Shown: positions 1 to 5,119 of the stretch, piece by piece
How the letters are laid out: every line of letters starts with the position of its first letter
Numbering within the stretch: position 1 is the stretch's first letter
NCBI GenBank assembly: GCA_900554255.1
Contig: USGN01000059.1
Coordinates: 1-7,262, forward strand
Length of the DNA stretch: 7,262 nucleotides
Reading direction: 5' to 3'
Origin: an uncultured Collinsella sp.
Lineage (GTDB): Bacteria; Actinomycetota; Coriobacteriia; Coriobacteriales; Coriobacteriaceae
The notes under the pieces: generated by a model
The model's database searches: none
The model's input: only the letters and a program-made list of their open reading frames with translations
Told to the model about the DNA's origin: nothing
Translations under genes and position numbers: made by a program

Positions 1-383
1 ATGTGGCGCCCGCGTTTCTCGAGAATATCATCGAGCGCGAAAAGGGCTACCCCACCGGCATGGATATGTCTGTCGTCGACCCCGAGTTGCCCAGCTTTGC
101 CGTTCCTCACACCGAGGTCGAATTCGTTCACACCCGTCGCATCGTCCCTGTCAAGCTGACGACCCCCGTCGAGTGGCACTCCATGATCGACCCCTCGCAG
201 ACCTTCCCCGTCTCGTTCCTGTTCATGATCCTCAACGACGACAAGGAGGCCCAGGTGGGCATCCTCGCCAAGATCATGGACTTCGTTAACGCTCTTGGCA
301 CCGATCGCGTCAAAGAGCTGTTCTCCATGACCGACGCCAAGGCCATCTACCAGTTCTTGGTCGACAACTTTCCTGCCGACTAG
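1..383 (+). CDS. gatA: PTS EIIA, galactitol/fructose-type (5' partial)
   Basis: This is the soluble EIIA domain of a sugar phosphotransferase system; it takes phosphate from HPr and passes it to EIIB in the cytoplasm. The reading frame is open to the left edge, so the true start is outside the window. The GTG at base 3 is unlikely to be it: by comparison with E. coli GatA (about 150 aa), roughly 25-30 N-terminal residues are missing. The visible 126 residues contain the family stretch leading to AVPHTE, whose His (codon 108-110) is the expected phosphorylation site. A FLFMILN strand and a C-terminal helical region follow. The EIIB gene starts 53 bp downstream with no terminator between, so they form one operon. 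The assignment to the galactitol branch rests mainly on the neighbouring EIIB and EIIC; substrate is not known. Confidence 0.88.
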   Translation, partial: VAPAFLENIIEREKGYPTGMDMSVVDPELPSFAVPHTEVEFVHTRRIVPVKLTTPVEWHSMIDPSQTFPVSFLFMILNDDKEAQVGILAKIMDFVNALGTDRVKELFSMTDAKAIYQFLVDNFPAD

Positions 384-420
384 CCAACTACCCTTAGGAA
401 TCCGCGGAATAACCCGCATA

Positions 421-429
421 GAGAAAGGA
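421..429 (+). promoter_or_regulatory. Ribosome binding site of EIIB gene
   Basis: A purine-rich GAGAAAGGA lies 7 bases before the ATG at 437. It supports that start codon. Confidence 0.6.
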
Positions 430-436
430 ATTCATC

Positions 437-742
437 ATGATTAAGGTTCTCGCAGCTTGTGGCGCCGGTGTTAACTCCAGCCATCAGATCAAGGACGCCA
501 TCGAGTCCGAGTTCAAGAATCGCGGCTACAACCTGCACTGCGACGCCGTGATGATCAAGGACGTCAACGAGGAGATGCTCTCTCAGTACGACATCTTCGC
601 CCAGATCGCCAAGACCGACTTTGGCTTTGAGGTTAAGACCCCGATCGTCGACGCCGGCCCGATCCTCTATCGCATGCCCGCTATGGCTAAGCCGGTTTAC
701 GACAAGATCGAGGCCATTATCAAGGAAAAGGGTCTCAACTAA
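437..742 (+). CDS. gatB: PTS EIIB, galactitol family
   Basis: Small cytoplasmic EIIB protein (101 aa; E. coli GatB is 94 aa) that carries phosphate on a cysteine and gives it to the sugar as it passes through EIIC. The N-terminal beta strand runs straight into the P-loop-like motif LAACGAGVNSS, in which Cys8 is the expected phospho-acceptor. A Rossmann-like alternation of strands and helices follows (IKDVNEEM, YDIFAQIAKTD, TPIVDAG). The start is supported by GAGAAAGGA seven bases upstream. It lies between EIIA and EIIC and is probably co-transcribed with EIIA. The galactitol/ascorbate-type EIIB fold is clear; that the sugar is really galactitol is inference from family naming only. Confidence 0.88.
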   Translation: MIKVLAACGAGVNSSHQIKDAIESEFKNRGYNLHCDAVMIKDVNEEMLSQYDIFAQIAKTDFGFEVKTPIVDAGPILYRMPAMAKPVYDKIEAIIKEKGLN

Positions 743-778
743 TCTTTTGCAGCTTCGCTCTGCGCAATTTTTGGCTTT

Positions 779-816
779 AAGGAAGATGACGACCGGGAAC
801 GGCATCTTCCTTTTTT
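779..816 (+). terminator. Rho-independent terminator-like hairpin between EIIB and EIIC genes
   Basis: A perfect 10-bp stem (779-788 with 803-812, core GGAAGATG/CATCTTCC) encloses a 14-base loop. A run of six T (811-816) overlaps the stem foot. It stands 36 bp after the EIIB stop and 47 bp before the EIIC start. Inside an operon such a hairpin would act as a partial terminator or an RNA 3'-end stabiliser, giving more EIIA/EIIB than EIIC. No clear promoter is visible between it and the EIIC gene, so read-through is probably needed. Confidence 0.7.
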
Positions 817-841
817 AAGGCAACATACGGAAAAGGAAATT

Positions 842-857
842 CTCTTTTAGGAAAGAG
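842..857 (+). promoter_or_regulatory. Hairpin covering the EIIC ribosome binding site
   Basis: CTCTTT (842-847) pairs with AAAGAG (852-857) around a four-base loop, with two G-T pairs able to extend it. The right arm is part of the purine-rich ribosome binding site GAAAGAGGGAG (851-861) of the EIIC gene that starts at 864. If the hairpin forms, it would lower translation initiation. It is short and AT-rich, so its strength is uncertain. Confidence 0.4.
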
Positions 858-863
858 GGAGAC

Positions 864-2387
864 ATGGACGCAGTAATCGGGTTTGCTAATGCCGTCTTTC
901 AGCCGCTGATCGACCTTGGCGCAGCCCCTATGATGACCATCGTTTTGACGGTTATTGCCCTACTCTTCAAAGTTAAGTTTACCAAGGCCCTCGAGGGCGG
1001 TCTTAAGCTCGGCATCGCTATTACCGGCATCGGTGCCATCATCAACATTCTGACGACGGCCTTCTCGAGCGCCATGACGACGTTCGTTGAGTCCACCGGC
1101 CTTCAGCTCACCGTCACCGACGTGGGCTGGGCACCGCTGGCCACCATCACCTGGGGTTCTCCTTACACGCTGTACTTCCTGATGGTCCTCGTCATCGTCA
1201 ACATCGTGATGATCGTGCTCGCCAAGACCAACACCATCGACGTCGACATCTTTGACGTTTGGCACCTCGCCTTTGTCGGCCTTGCCTGCATCTACTTTGG
1301 CGCCAACATTGTCGTCGCCACGCTGCTCGTCGTCTTCGTCGGCGTTATGAAGATCATGAACTCCGACCTTATGAAGCCCACGTTCAACGATCTTTTGGGT
1401 GCTCCCGAGGAGAACCCCATGACCACGACTCACATGAACTACATGATGAACCCGCTGGCCATGCTGCTCAACAAGATCATCGACAAGGTGCTCCCCTTCC
1501 TCGATAAGTACGACTTCGACGCTGCCAAGCTCAACAACATGATTGGCTTCTGGGGCTCCAAGTTTGCTATTGGTATCTACCTGGGCGTCTTCGTCGGTCT
1601 TCTTTCGCACCAGACCCCGCAGCAGATTTGCACGCTCGCCTTTACCGCCGCAACCTGCCTTGAGCTGTTCTCGATGATCGGTTCTTGGTTCATCGCAGCC
1701 GTTGAGCCGCTGTCTCAGGGCATCTCCGACTTTGCCAACAACAGCAAGTGGCTCCAGGGCCGTACCCTCAACGTCGGCCTCGACTGGCCCTTCATCGCCG
1801 GCCGCGCCGAGATCTGGGCTGCCGCTAACATCCTTGCTCCCATCATGTTGGGTGAGGCTCTGCTGCTCGCCAACGTTCCCTGCCCCCTCTCCCCGACTGG
1901 TACTTGGAACGGCCTGCTGCCGCTCGGCGGCATCATCGCCATGGGTCTGACGCCGGCACTGCTCGTCGTCACCCGCGGCCGCGTGATTCGCATGGTCGTT
2001 ATCGGTGCCGTCCTGCTGCCCGTCTTCCTGGGCGCTGGTACCCTCGTCGCCGATTTCGTTACCTTTACCGCTAAGACCGTCGGCGCTTTCCCCGATGGCG
2101 TTACCGGCCTGATCTCTCAGACCACCATGGAAGGACCTGTCGAGAAGTTCCTGGCCTTCTTCGTGGGCAAGGCGACCACGGGCGATGTGACCATGATCAT
2201 CGCCACTGTCGTTGCCATCGTCGTGTACGTCGCGCTCTTCGCTTGGTATCGCAAGCAGATGATCGCTCGTAACATCGAGTACGCGAAGCAGGACAAGTGC
2301 ACCCTCTCGCCGCTCACCACCGGCAAGTTTACCGAGGAGGACCTCAAGGCTGCCAAGGAAGCCGAGTCCGCAAAGGCAAACGCCTAG
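864..2387 (+). CDS. gatC: PTS EIIC, galactitol family membrane channel
   Basis: Integral membrane permease of the PTS; it binds the sugar outside and releases it to EIIB for phosphorylation. The 507-residue product is hydrophobic, with about ten or more predicted membrane segments starting near residue 15. It carries a polar stretch around 175-230 (NDLLGAPEENPMTTTHMNYM and onward) and a family-typical GLDWPFIAGRAEIW motif near residue 303-317. That motif is followed by a helix and a glycine-rich loop (LPLGGIIAMG). The last membrane segment is about residues 442-462, followed by a charged tail of about 45 residues. The protein is longer than E. coli GatC (about 450 aa). The ATG at 864 is preceded by GAAAGAGGGAG. 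It belongs with the EIIA and EIIB genes upstream, although a terminator-like hairpin separates it from them. A strong terminator follows, so it ends the operon. Confidence 0.9.
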   Translation: MDAVIGFANAVFQPLIDLGAAPMMTIVLTVIALLFKVKFTKALEGGLKLGIAITGIGAIINILTTAFSSAMTTFVESTGLQLTVTDVGWAPLATITWGSPYTLYFLMVLVIVNIVMIVLAKTNTIDVDIFDVWHLAFVGLACIYFGANIVVATLLVVFVGVMKIMNSDLMKPTFNDLLGAPEENPMTTTHMNYMMNPLAMLLNKIIDKVLPFLDKYDFDAAKLNNMIGFWGSKFAIGIYLGVFVGLLSHQTPQQICTLAFTAATCLELFSMIGSWFIAAVEPLSQGISDFANNSKWLQGRTLNVGLDWPFIAGRAEIWAAANILAPIMLGEALLLANVPCPLSPTGTWNGLLPLGGIIAMGLTPALLVVTRGRVIRMVVIGAVLLPVFLGAGTLVADFVTFTAKTVGAFPDGVTGLISQTTMEGPVEKFLAFFVGKATTGDVTMIIATVVAIVVYVALFAWYRKQMIARNIEYAKQDKCTLSPLTTGKFTEEDLKAAKEAESAKANA

Positions 2388-2411
2388 CTCATTGCCACAT
2401 ATCCCCTGTGG

Positions 2412-2447
2412 AAGAAACCCGTCGCATCCCGGCGGGTTTCTTTTTTT
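2412..2447 (+). terminator. Rho-independent terminator after EIIC gene
   Basis: GAAACCCG (2414-2421) pairs with CGGGTTTC (2433-2440). The stem can extend inward by a G-T and a C-G pair and outward by two A-T pairs; the loop is 7 bases. A run of seven T (2441-2447) follows. It lies 25 bp after the EIIC stop and closes the PTS operon. Confidence 0.9.
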
Positions 2448-2485
2448 CGTCACAGTAAGTCAATCATCACTTTTTTGAGAAAAAT

Positions 2486-2516
2486 ACCCCCTGCTTTAGT
2501 GGGGTGTAGTGATAAT
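2486..2516 (+). promoter_or_regulatory. Possible promoter/operator of the mutarotase gene
   Basis: After the upstream terminator the mutarotase gene needs its own promoter. GATAAT (2511-2516) could be a -10 box, but no good -35 box stands 16-18 bp before it. Just upstream an inverted repeat, ACCCC (2486-2490) and GGGGT (2501-2505), could bind a regulator. Both calls are weak. Confidence 0.3.
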
Positions 2517-2567
2517 CTCGCGTGTTCGCGCTACAGTTTGTCGGAATACCTCGATGTTAGGAACCAA

Positions 2568-3620
2568 ATGATCACTTCCGAGCTTTTCGGCACCGCGCCG
2601 TGCGGTACCCCCGTTCATCGTTACACCCTCAACGGGCCCGAGATCTGCGTTCGCATTATGGACTATGGCGCTACCGTGTTGGGCATCGACGTGCCCGACA
2701 TTCCCGGCAACGTGCGCGATGTGGTGCTGGGCTTCGATAAGCTCGAGGATTACTTTGACAACCCCGCCTGCTTTGGCGCGACCATCGGCCCCGTGGCCAA
2801 CCGCACTGCAGGTGCCACGATCACTATCGCTGGCACGGACTGGCATATGCCGGCCAACGAAGGCGCCAACAACCTGCACAGCGACCTTGAGCACGGCCTG
2901 CATAAACGCGTGTGGGACGTTGAACTCGACGAGACTCACAACGCCGTTCGCATGACCACCTCGCTTGAGGATGGCGAGCTGGGTCTCCCCGGCAACCGCA
3001 CCTTTACGGCCGTGTTTACCGTGACGCGCACCGGCGTCTTTCGCATCGAATATGGCTGCGAGAGCGACCGCGCCACGTACGTGTCCATGACCAACCACAC
3101 GTACTTTAACCTTGCCGGTCATAACGCCGGCATGGACTGCGAGCACTTCTTTGTCGCTAACGCTGCCCACTACCTGCCCATTAACGAGCAGAATATCCCC
3201 ACCGGCGAGATTGCTCCGGTCGAGGGCACGCCGTTTGACTTTCGCGAGCTGCGCCCCGTCGCTCCCGGCATGGAGGCCGACGACCCGCAGATTAAGCAGG
3301 CCCGTGGCTACGATCACTGTCTGTGTATCGATGGCTATCAGTACGGCCGTAATCTGCGCCGCGCGATGCACGTCGAGGAGATGTGGACCGGCCGCGAGCT
3401 GGACTACTACACCACCGCACCGGGCGTGCAGCTCTACACCGGCAACTGGCTGGGCGACGAGCACGCCAAGGACGATGCCAACTATGGCTGGGGCGCCGGC
3501 TTTGCCCTCGAGGCAGAGATGTACCCCGACACGCCGCACCAGCCGCTGTTCCCGCAGGGCATTGTGGGCCCGGGTCACCCCTACAGCAATGTGATCGAAT
3601 ACCACTTTATGAGGCACTAA
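2568..3620 (+). CDS. galM: Aldose 1-epimerase (galactose mutarotase)
   Basis: Cytoplasmic enzyme interconverting the alpha and beta anomers of galactose, glucose or related aldoses. The 350-residue product matches the family's usual length (E. coli GalM 346). Family motifs appear in order: GPVANRTAG (74-82); NNLH with His104; NHTYFNLAG with catalytic acid His177; GYDH with Asp249; and ALEAEMYPD with Glu315 as the likely catalytic base. All expected catalytic residues are present. I chose ATG 2568 because AGGA (2559-2562) lies 5 bases before it and the homologous region begins right after. A longer frame from a TTG at 2475 would add 31 residues without family similarity and would run through the likely promoter. 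It follows the PTS operon but is separated from it by a strong terminator, so a shared sugar pathway is only suggested. Which sugar it prefers cannot be told. Confidence 0.9.
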   Translation: MITSELFGTAPCGTPVHRYTLNGPEICVRIMDYGATVLGIDVPDIPGNVRDVVLGFDKLEDYFDNPACFGATIGPVANRTAGATITIAGTDWHMPANEGANNLHSDLEHGLHKRVWDVELDETHNAVRMTTSLEDGELGLPGNRTFTAVFTVTRTGVFRIEYGCESDRATYVSMTNHTYFNLAGHNAGMDCEHFFVANAAHYLPINEQNIPTGEIAPVEGTPFDFRELRPVAPGMEADDPQIKQARGYDHCLCIDGYQYGRNLRRAMHVEEMWTGRELDYYTTAPGVQLYTGNWLGDEHAKDDANYGWGAGFALEAEMYPDTPHQPLFPQGIVGPGHPYSNVIEYHFMRH

Positions 3621-3648
3621 GCCCACAATGCAACATATTGCACAGCAA

Positions 3649-3680
3649 CGCCCGCCGGCACCACCGCCGACGGGCGCTTT
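3649..3680 (+). terminator. GC-rich hairpin after galM, probable terminator
   Basis: CGCCCG (3649-3654) pairs with CGGGCG (3671-3676). After one C-A mismatch, CGGC (3656-3659) pairs with GCCG (3666-3669) around a six-base ACCACC loop. The hairpin is very stable but only three T follow, so termination may be imperfect. It lies 28 bp after the galM stop and before a convergent gene. Confidence 0.6.
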
Positions 3681-3685
3681 GCTAC

Positions 3686-3716
3686 CTAGTCATTGGGGAC
3701 GTTCTTAAATGACTAG
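3686..3716. repeat. Palindromic repeat-like element at the 3' end of orphan EIIB
   Basis: CTAGTCATT (3686-3694) and AATGACTAG (3708-3716) form a perfect 9-bp inverted repeat around a 13-base loop that begins GGGGACGTTC. From memory, hairpins with a GGGGAC(G)GTTC core occur as dispersed REP-like units in many bacterial genomes; I cannot verify that here. The right arm supplies the last three codons and the stop of the minus-strand EIIB gene. It could also act as a bidirectional transcript end between convergent galM and the EIIB gene, although no T-run follows. Confidence 0.5.
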
Positions 3717-4184
3717 TTGGATGGGGTCGGGATTGGAGCTGGGGAGATAACGGATTTCTAGTTCTATGCCGAGCGCCTGCAGTTCTTTGAGGGCAGCGAC
3801 GTCTGCGTCGTCTATGGCGACTGCGGGCGTTGCGGGACGTTTGCCCTCCCTTGCCCGCATATGGCCAATGCTGATCTTGGCGATCGGCACACCACCCTTA
3901 ACCAGCGCGAGCGCATCGACGGGTGAGGCTACCATGATCAGAATCCACTGACGCGGCGTTGCGGTATGAATGATGTCGATGGTCCTTTGCACCGAGAAAA
4001 ACCGCGTCCAAACGCCTTCCGGCGCCGCCACCCTCATGGGTGCCCATTGGCGCGAATCCGCCGCGATCTCATCGTTGACGATTAGGACAAGGTTGGAACC
4101 CACGGCTTCGTTCCACAGCTCAACGTCTTGCCCGTAAATGAAACGGTCGTCGATACGTGTGAGAAGAATCTTGGGTTGAGCCAT
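3705..4184 (-). CDS. Orphan PTS EIIB, mannose/sorbose family, active-site His replaced by Tyr
   Basis: The 159-residue protein matches the EIIB domain of the mannose/fructose/sorbose PTS family over its full usual length (about 160). It starts with KILLTRIDDRFIYGQ, and continues with LVLIVNDEIAAD, MRVAAPEGV, a GGVPIAKISIGHMR stretch and a C-terminal LPSSNPDP. In active members the first motif reads DDRLIHGQ and its His accepts phosphate from EIIA. Here residue 17 is Tyr (codon TAC, bases 4136-4134), one base change from His CAC. No EIIA, EIIC or EIID partner of this family is in the window. The frame is intact, so it may be a retained regulatory or binding protein rather than a transporter part, or a recent mutation. 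The ribosome binding site is weak (a GGGG run about 8 bases upstream). The last codons lie in a palindromic element. The fold assignment is firm; function is unknown. Confidence 0.85.
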   Translation of the reverse strand: MAQPKILLTRIDDRFIYGQDVELWNEAVGSNLVLIVNDEIAADSRQWAPMRVAAPEGVWTRFFSVQRTIDIIHTATPRQWILIMVASPVDALALVKGGVPIAKISIGHMRAREGKRPATPAVAIDDADVAALKELQALGIELEIRYLPSSNPDPIQLVI

Positions 4185-4273
4185 CGCTGCCCCATTCTGC
4201 TTGAGATCCGCAAGAGCAAGACATCACGTCACCAATATTAGTGCATTTAAAGTGAGAAAAGCCGTCAGAACCC

Positions 4274-4302
4274 TTGCGCGGATGTGCGATGTCCCGTATC
4301 AT
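4274..4302 (+). promoter_or_regulatory. Promoter of tRNA-Thr gene
   Basis: TTGCGC (4274-4279) and TATCAT (4297-4302) are separated by 17 bp, a good sigma-70-type pair. Transcription would begin about 33 bp before the tRNA. The position directly upstream of the tRNA supports the call. Confidence 0.6.
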
Positions 4303-4341
4303 AGACAGCCGTTGACGCCTCAGTTGCGTCACCACATGGCC

Positions 4342-4417
4342 GCCAGCGTAGCTCAGTTGGTAGAGCACCGCTCTCGTAAAGCGGGGGTCACCGGTTCGAG
4401 CCCGGTCGCTGGCTCCA
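4342..4417 (+). tRNA. tRNA-Thr (anticodon CGT)
   Basis: A complete 76-base tRNA folds as a cloverleaf. The acceptor GCCAGCG pairs with CGCTGGC, then comes the D arm GCTC/GAGC. The anticodon stem CCGCT/AGCGG encloses loop CTCGTAA with anticodon CGT (4375-4377), and the T arm is ACCGG-TTCGAGC-CCGGT. The 3' CCA is encoded (4415-4417). CGT reads ACG threonine codons. It stands alone, with its own promoter upstream and terminator downstream. Confidence 0.96.
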
Positions 4418-4428
4418 TTGCACAAGAT

Positions 4429-4451
4429 AGCCGCCCTCGGGCGGCTTTTTT
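4429..4451 (+). terminator. Rho-independent terminator after tRNA-Thr
   Basis: AGCCGCC (4429-4435) pairs with GGCGGCT (4440-4446) around a four-base CTCG loop. A run of six T (4446-4451) follows. It is 11 bp past the tRNA 3' end. Confidence 0.92.
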
Positions 4452-4517
4452 GTTGCCGATTTCGGGCACACATCCGCCAATCCAGGCACAACGCCGCCGG
4501 CAACTCCCCTACTCAAC

Positions 4518-4568
4518 AAAAAGCCCCGTCAACCGCAATCCCCAAAGGAACCACGATCAGCGGGGCTT
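4518..4568 (-). terminator. Terminator-like stem after the nagA-yhcH operon (minus strand)
   Basis: Read on the minus strand, AAGCCCCG (4568-4561) pairs with CGGGGCTT (4528-4521) around a 32-base loop, and the T-run on that strand corresponds to AAAAA at 4518-4522. It lies about 45 bp after the yhcH stop. The loop is long for a terminator, but the position, the GC stem and the T-run fit. One copy of a local direct repeat fills much of the loop. Confidence 0.6.
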
Positions 4569-4599
4569 AAACGCGCTCCCCAAGGGGAACCACGCTAGC
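4539..4599. repeat. Two imperfect direct repeats, 38-bp period
   Basis: The unit beginning TCCCCAAAGGAACCACGATC at 4539 recurs with small changes at 4577 as TCCCCAAGGGGAACCACGCT. They differ by a one-base insertion and a few substitutions. The first copy lies in the loop of the minus-strand terminator-like stem, the second just after the yhcH stop on that strand. The second copy contains a TCCCC/GGGGA inverted pair. The role is unknown. The rest of 4452-4613 shows no gene I can support. Confidence 0.5.
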
Positions 4600-4613
4600 T
4601 CACGAGCAGTGCG

Positions 4614-5087
4614 CTACTCCTCCCAGTAAGCGTCTGCAAGCAGCTTAAAGCAGATCTTCTTGACCGGCTGTGCGCCATCACCCGGGAACTCGAGCGTGGG
4701 CATGTGAGGCTCGCCGGCAACGAACAGCGCGAACTTATCGTCAGCAAGATCGCCGGCGATCGAGGCGTCGGAATCGACCAGATCGTAGTCGTCCTTCTCG
4801 TCAAACTCCTGGACCAGCGTCAGGCTGCCCGTGGCGACCTTAAAGGCCTCGCGACCCTCGACGTCGATCTGTAGGTCGTGATAGCGCTGATGCGTCTCAT
4901 AGTGAGCCTCGGCTTCGGGACGCGTCGTGGGAGCCATGACGTTCGCAAAGACCTTGTCGCCCAGAATCGGATGGCTGCCGACCTCGAGCTCCGCCGGGTC
5001 GTTCTCCTCGAGCCAGTCAATCAGCACGTCGAGGCCCTTGAGCATTCCGCGATACTCCTCGATATCGCCTAATGCACCGTAAATCAT
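4614..5087 (-). CDS. YhcH/YjgK/YiaL-family sugar anomerase (NanQ/EbgC-like)
   Basis: A 157-residue cytoplasmic cupin-fold metalloprotein of the DUF386 family. E. coli YhcH (NanQ) has been reported to speed anomer conversion of sialic acid, giving the aldolase its open-chain substrate; EbgC is a subunit of an evolved beta-galactosidase. Visible family features are MIYG at the start; EAHYETHQRYHDLQIDVEG (60-78), where Glu and His residues such as His62, Glu64 and His70 probably bind metal; FVAGEPHMP with His128; and the closing VKKICFKL strand. AAAGGGGA (5100-5093) lies 5 bases before the ATG. It is 32 bp downstream of nagA on the same strand, so it is almost certainly co-transcribed. This context suggests it acts on an amino sugar or its phosphate, but the substrate is inference. 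Confidence 0.9.
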   Translation of the reverse strand: MIYGALGDIEEYRGMLKGLDVLIDWLEENDPAELEVGSHPILGDKVFANVMAPTTRPEAEAHYETHQRYHDLQIDVEGREAFKVATGSLTLVQEFDEKDDYDLVDSDASIAGDLADDKFALFVAGEPHMPTLEFPGDGAQPVKKICFKLLADAYWEE

Positions 5088-5119
5088 CTAAATCCCCTTT
5101 CGGATCGTTTCTTTGGCGG

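Noticed and set aside
960..2453. Long minus-strand open frame (497 codons) opposite the EIIC gene
   Set aside because: Antisense shadow of a high-GC gene; the translation is Asp/Gly/His-rich without family motifs, and the plus frame is a clear membrane EIIC.
2475..2567. Upstream TTG extension of galM
   Set aside because: Adds 31 residues before the conserved start, crosses the likely promoter region and has no good ribosome binding site; ATG 2568 has AGGA at proper spacing.
2496..3626. Minus-strand open frame of 376 codons opposite galM
   Set aside because: Shadow of galM, whose catalytic motifs are all present on the plus strand.
3629..3642. Small palindrome TGCAACATATTGCA after galM
   Set aside because: Five-base arms only and downstream of the gene next to a stronger terminator hairpin; chance is a good explanation.
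4120..4503. Minus-strand frame of 127 codons across the tRNA
   Set aside because: It contains the familiar antisense-tRNA peptide (SDRARTGDPRFTRAVLYQLSY), a known artefact of reading tRNA genes as protein.
4201..4629. Plus-strand frame of 142 codons across the tRNA
   Set aside because: It runs through the tRNA promoter, tRNA and terminator; no ribosome binding site or family similarity.
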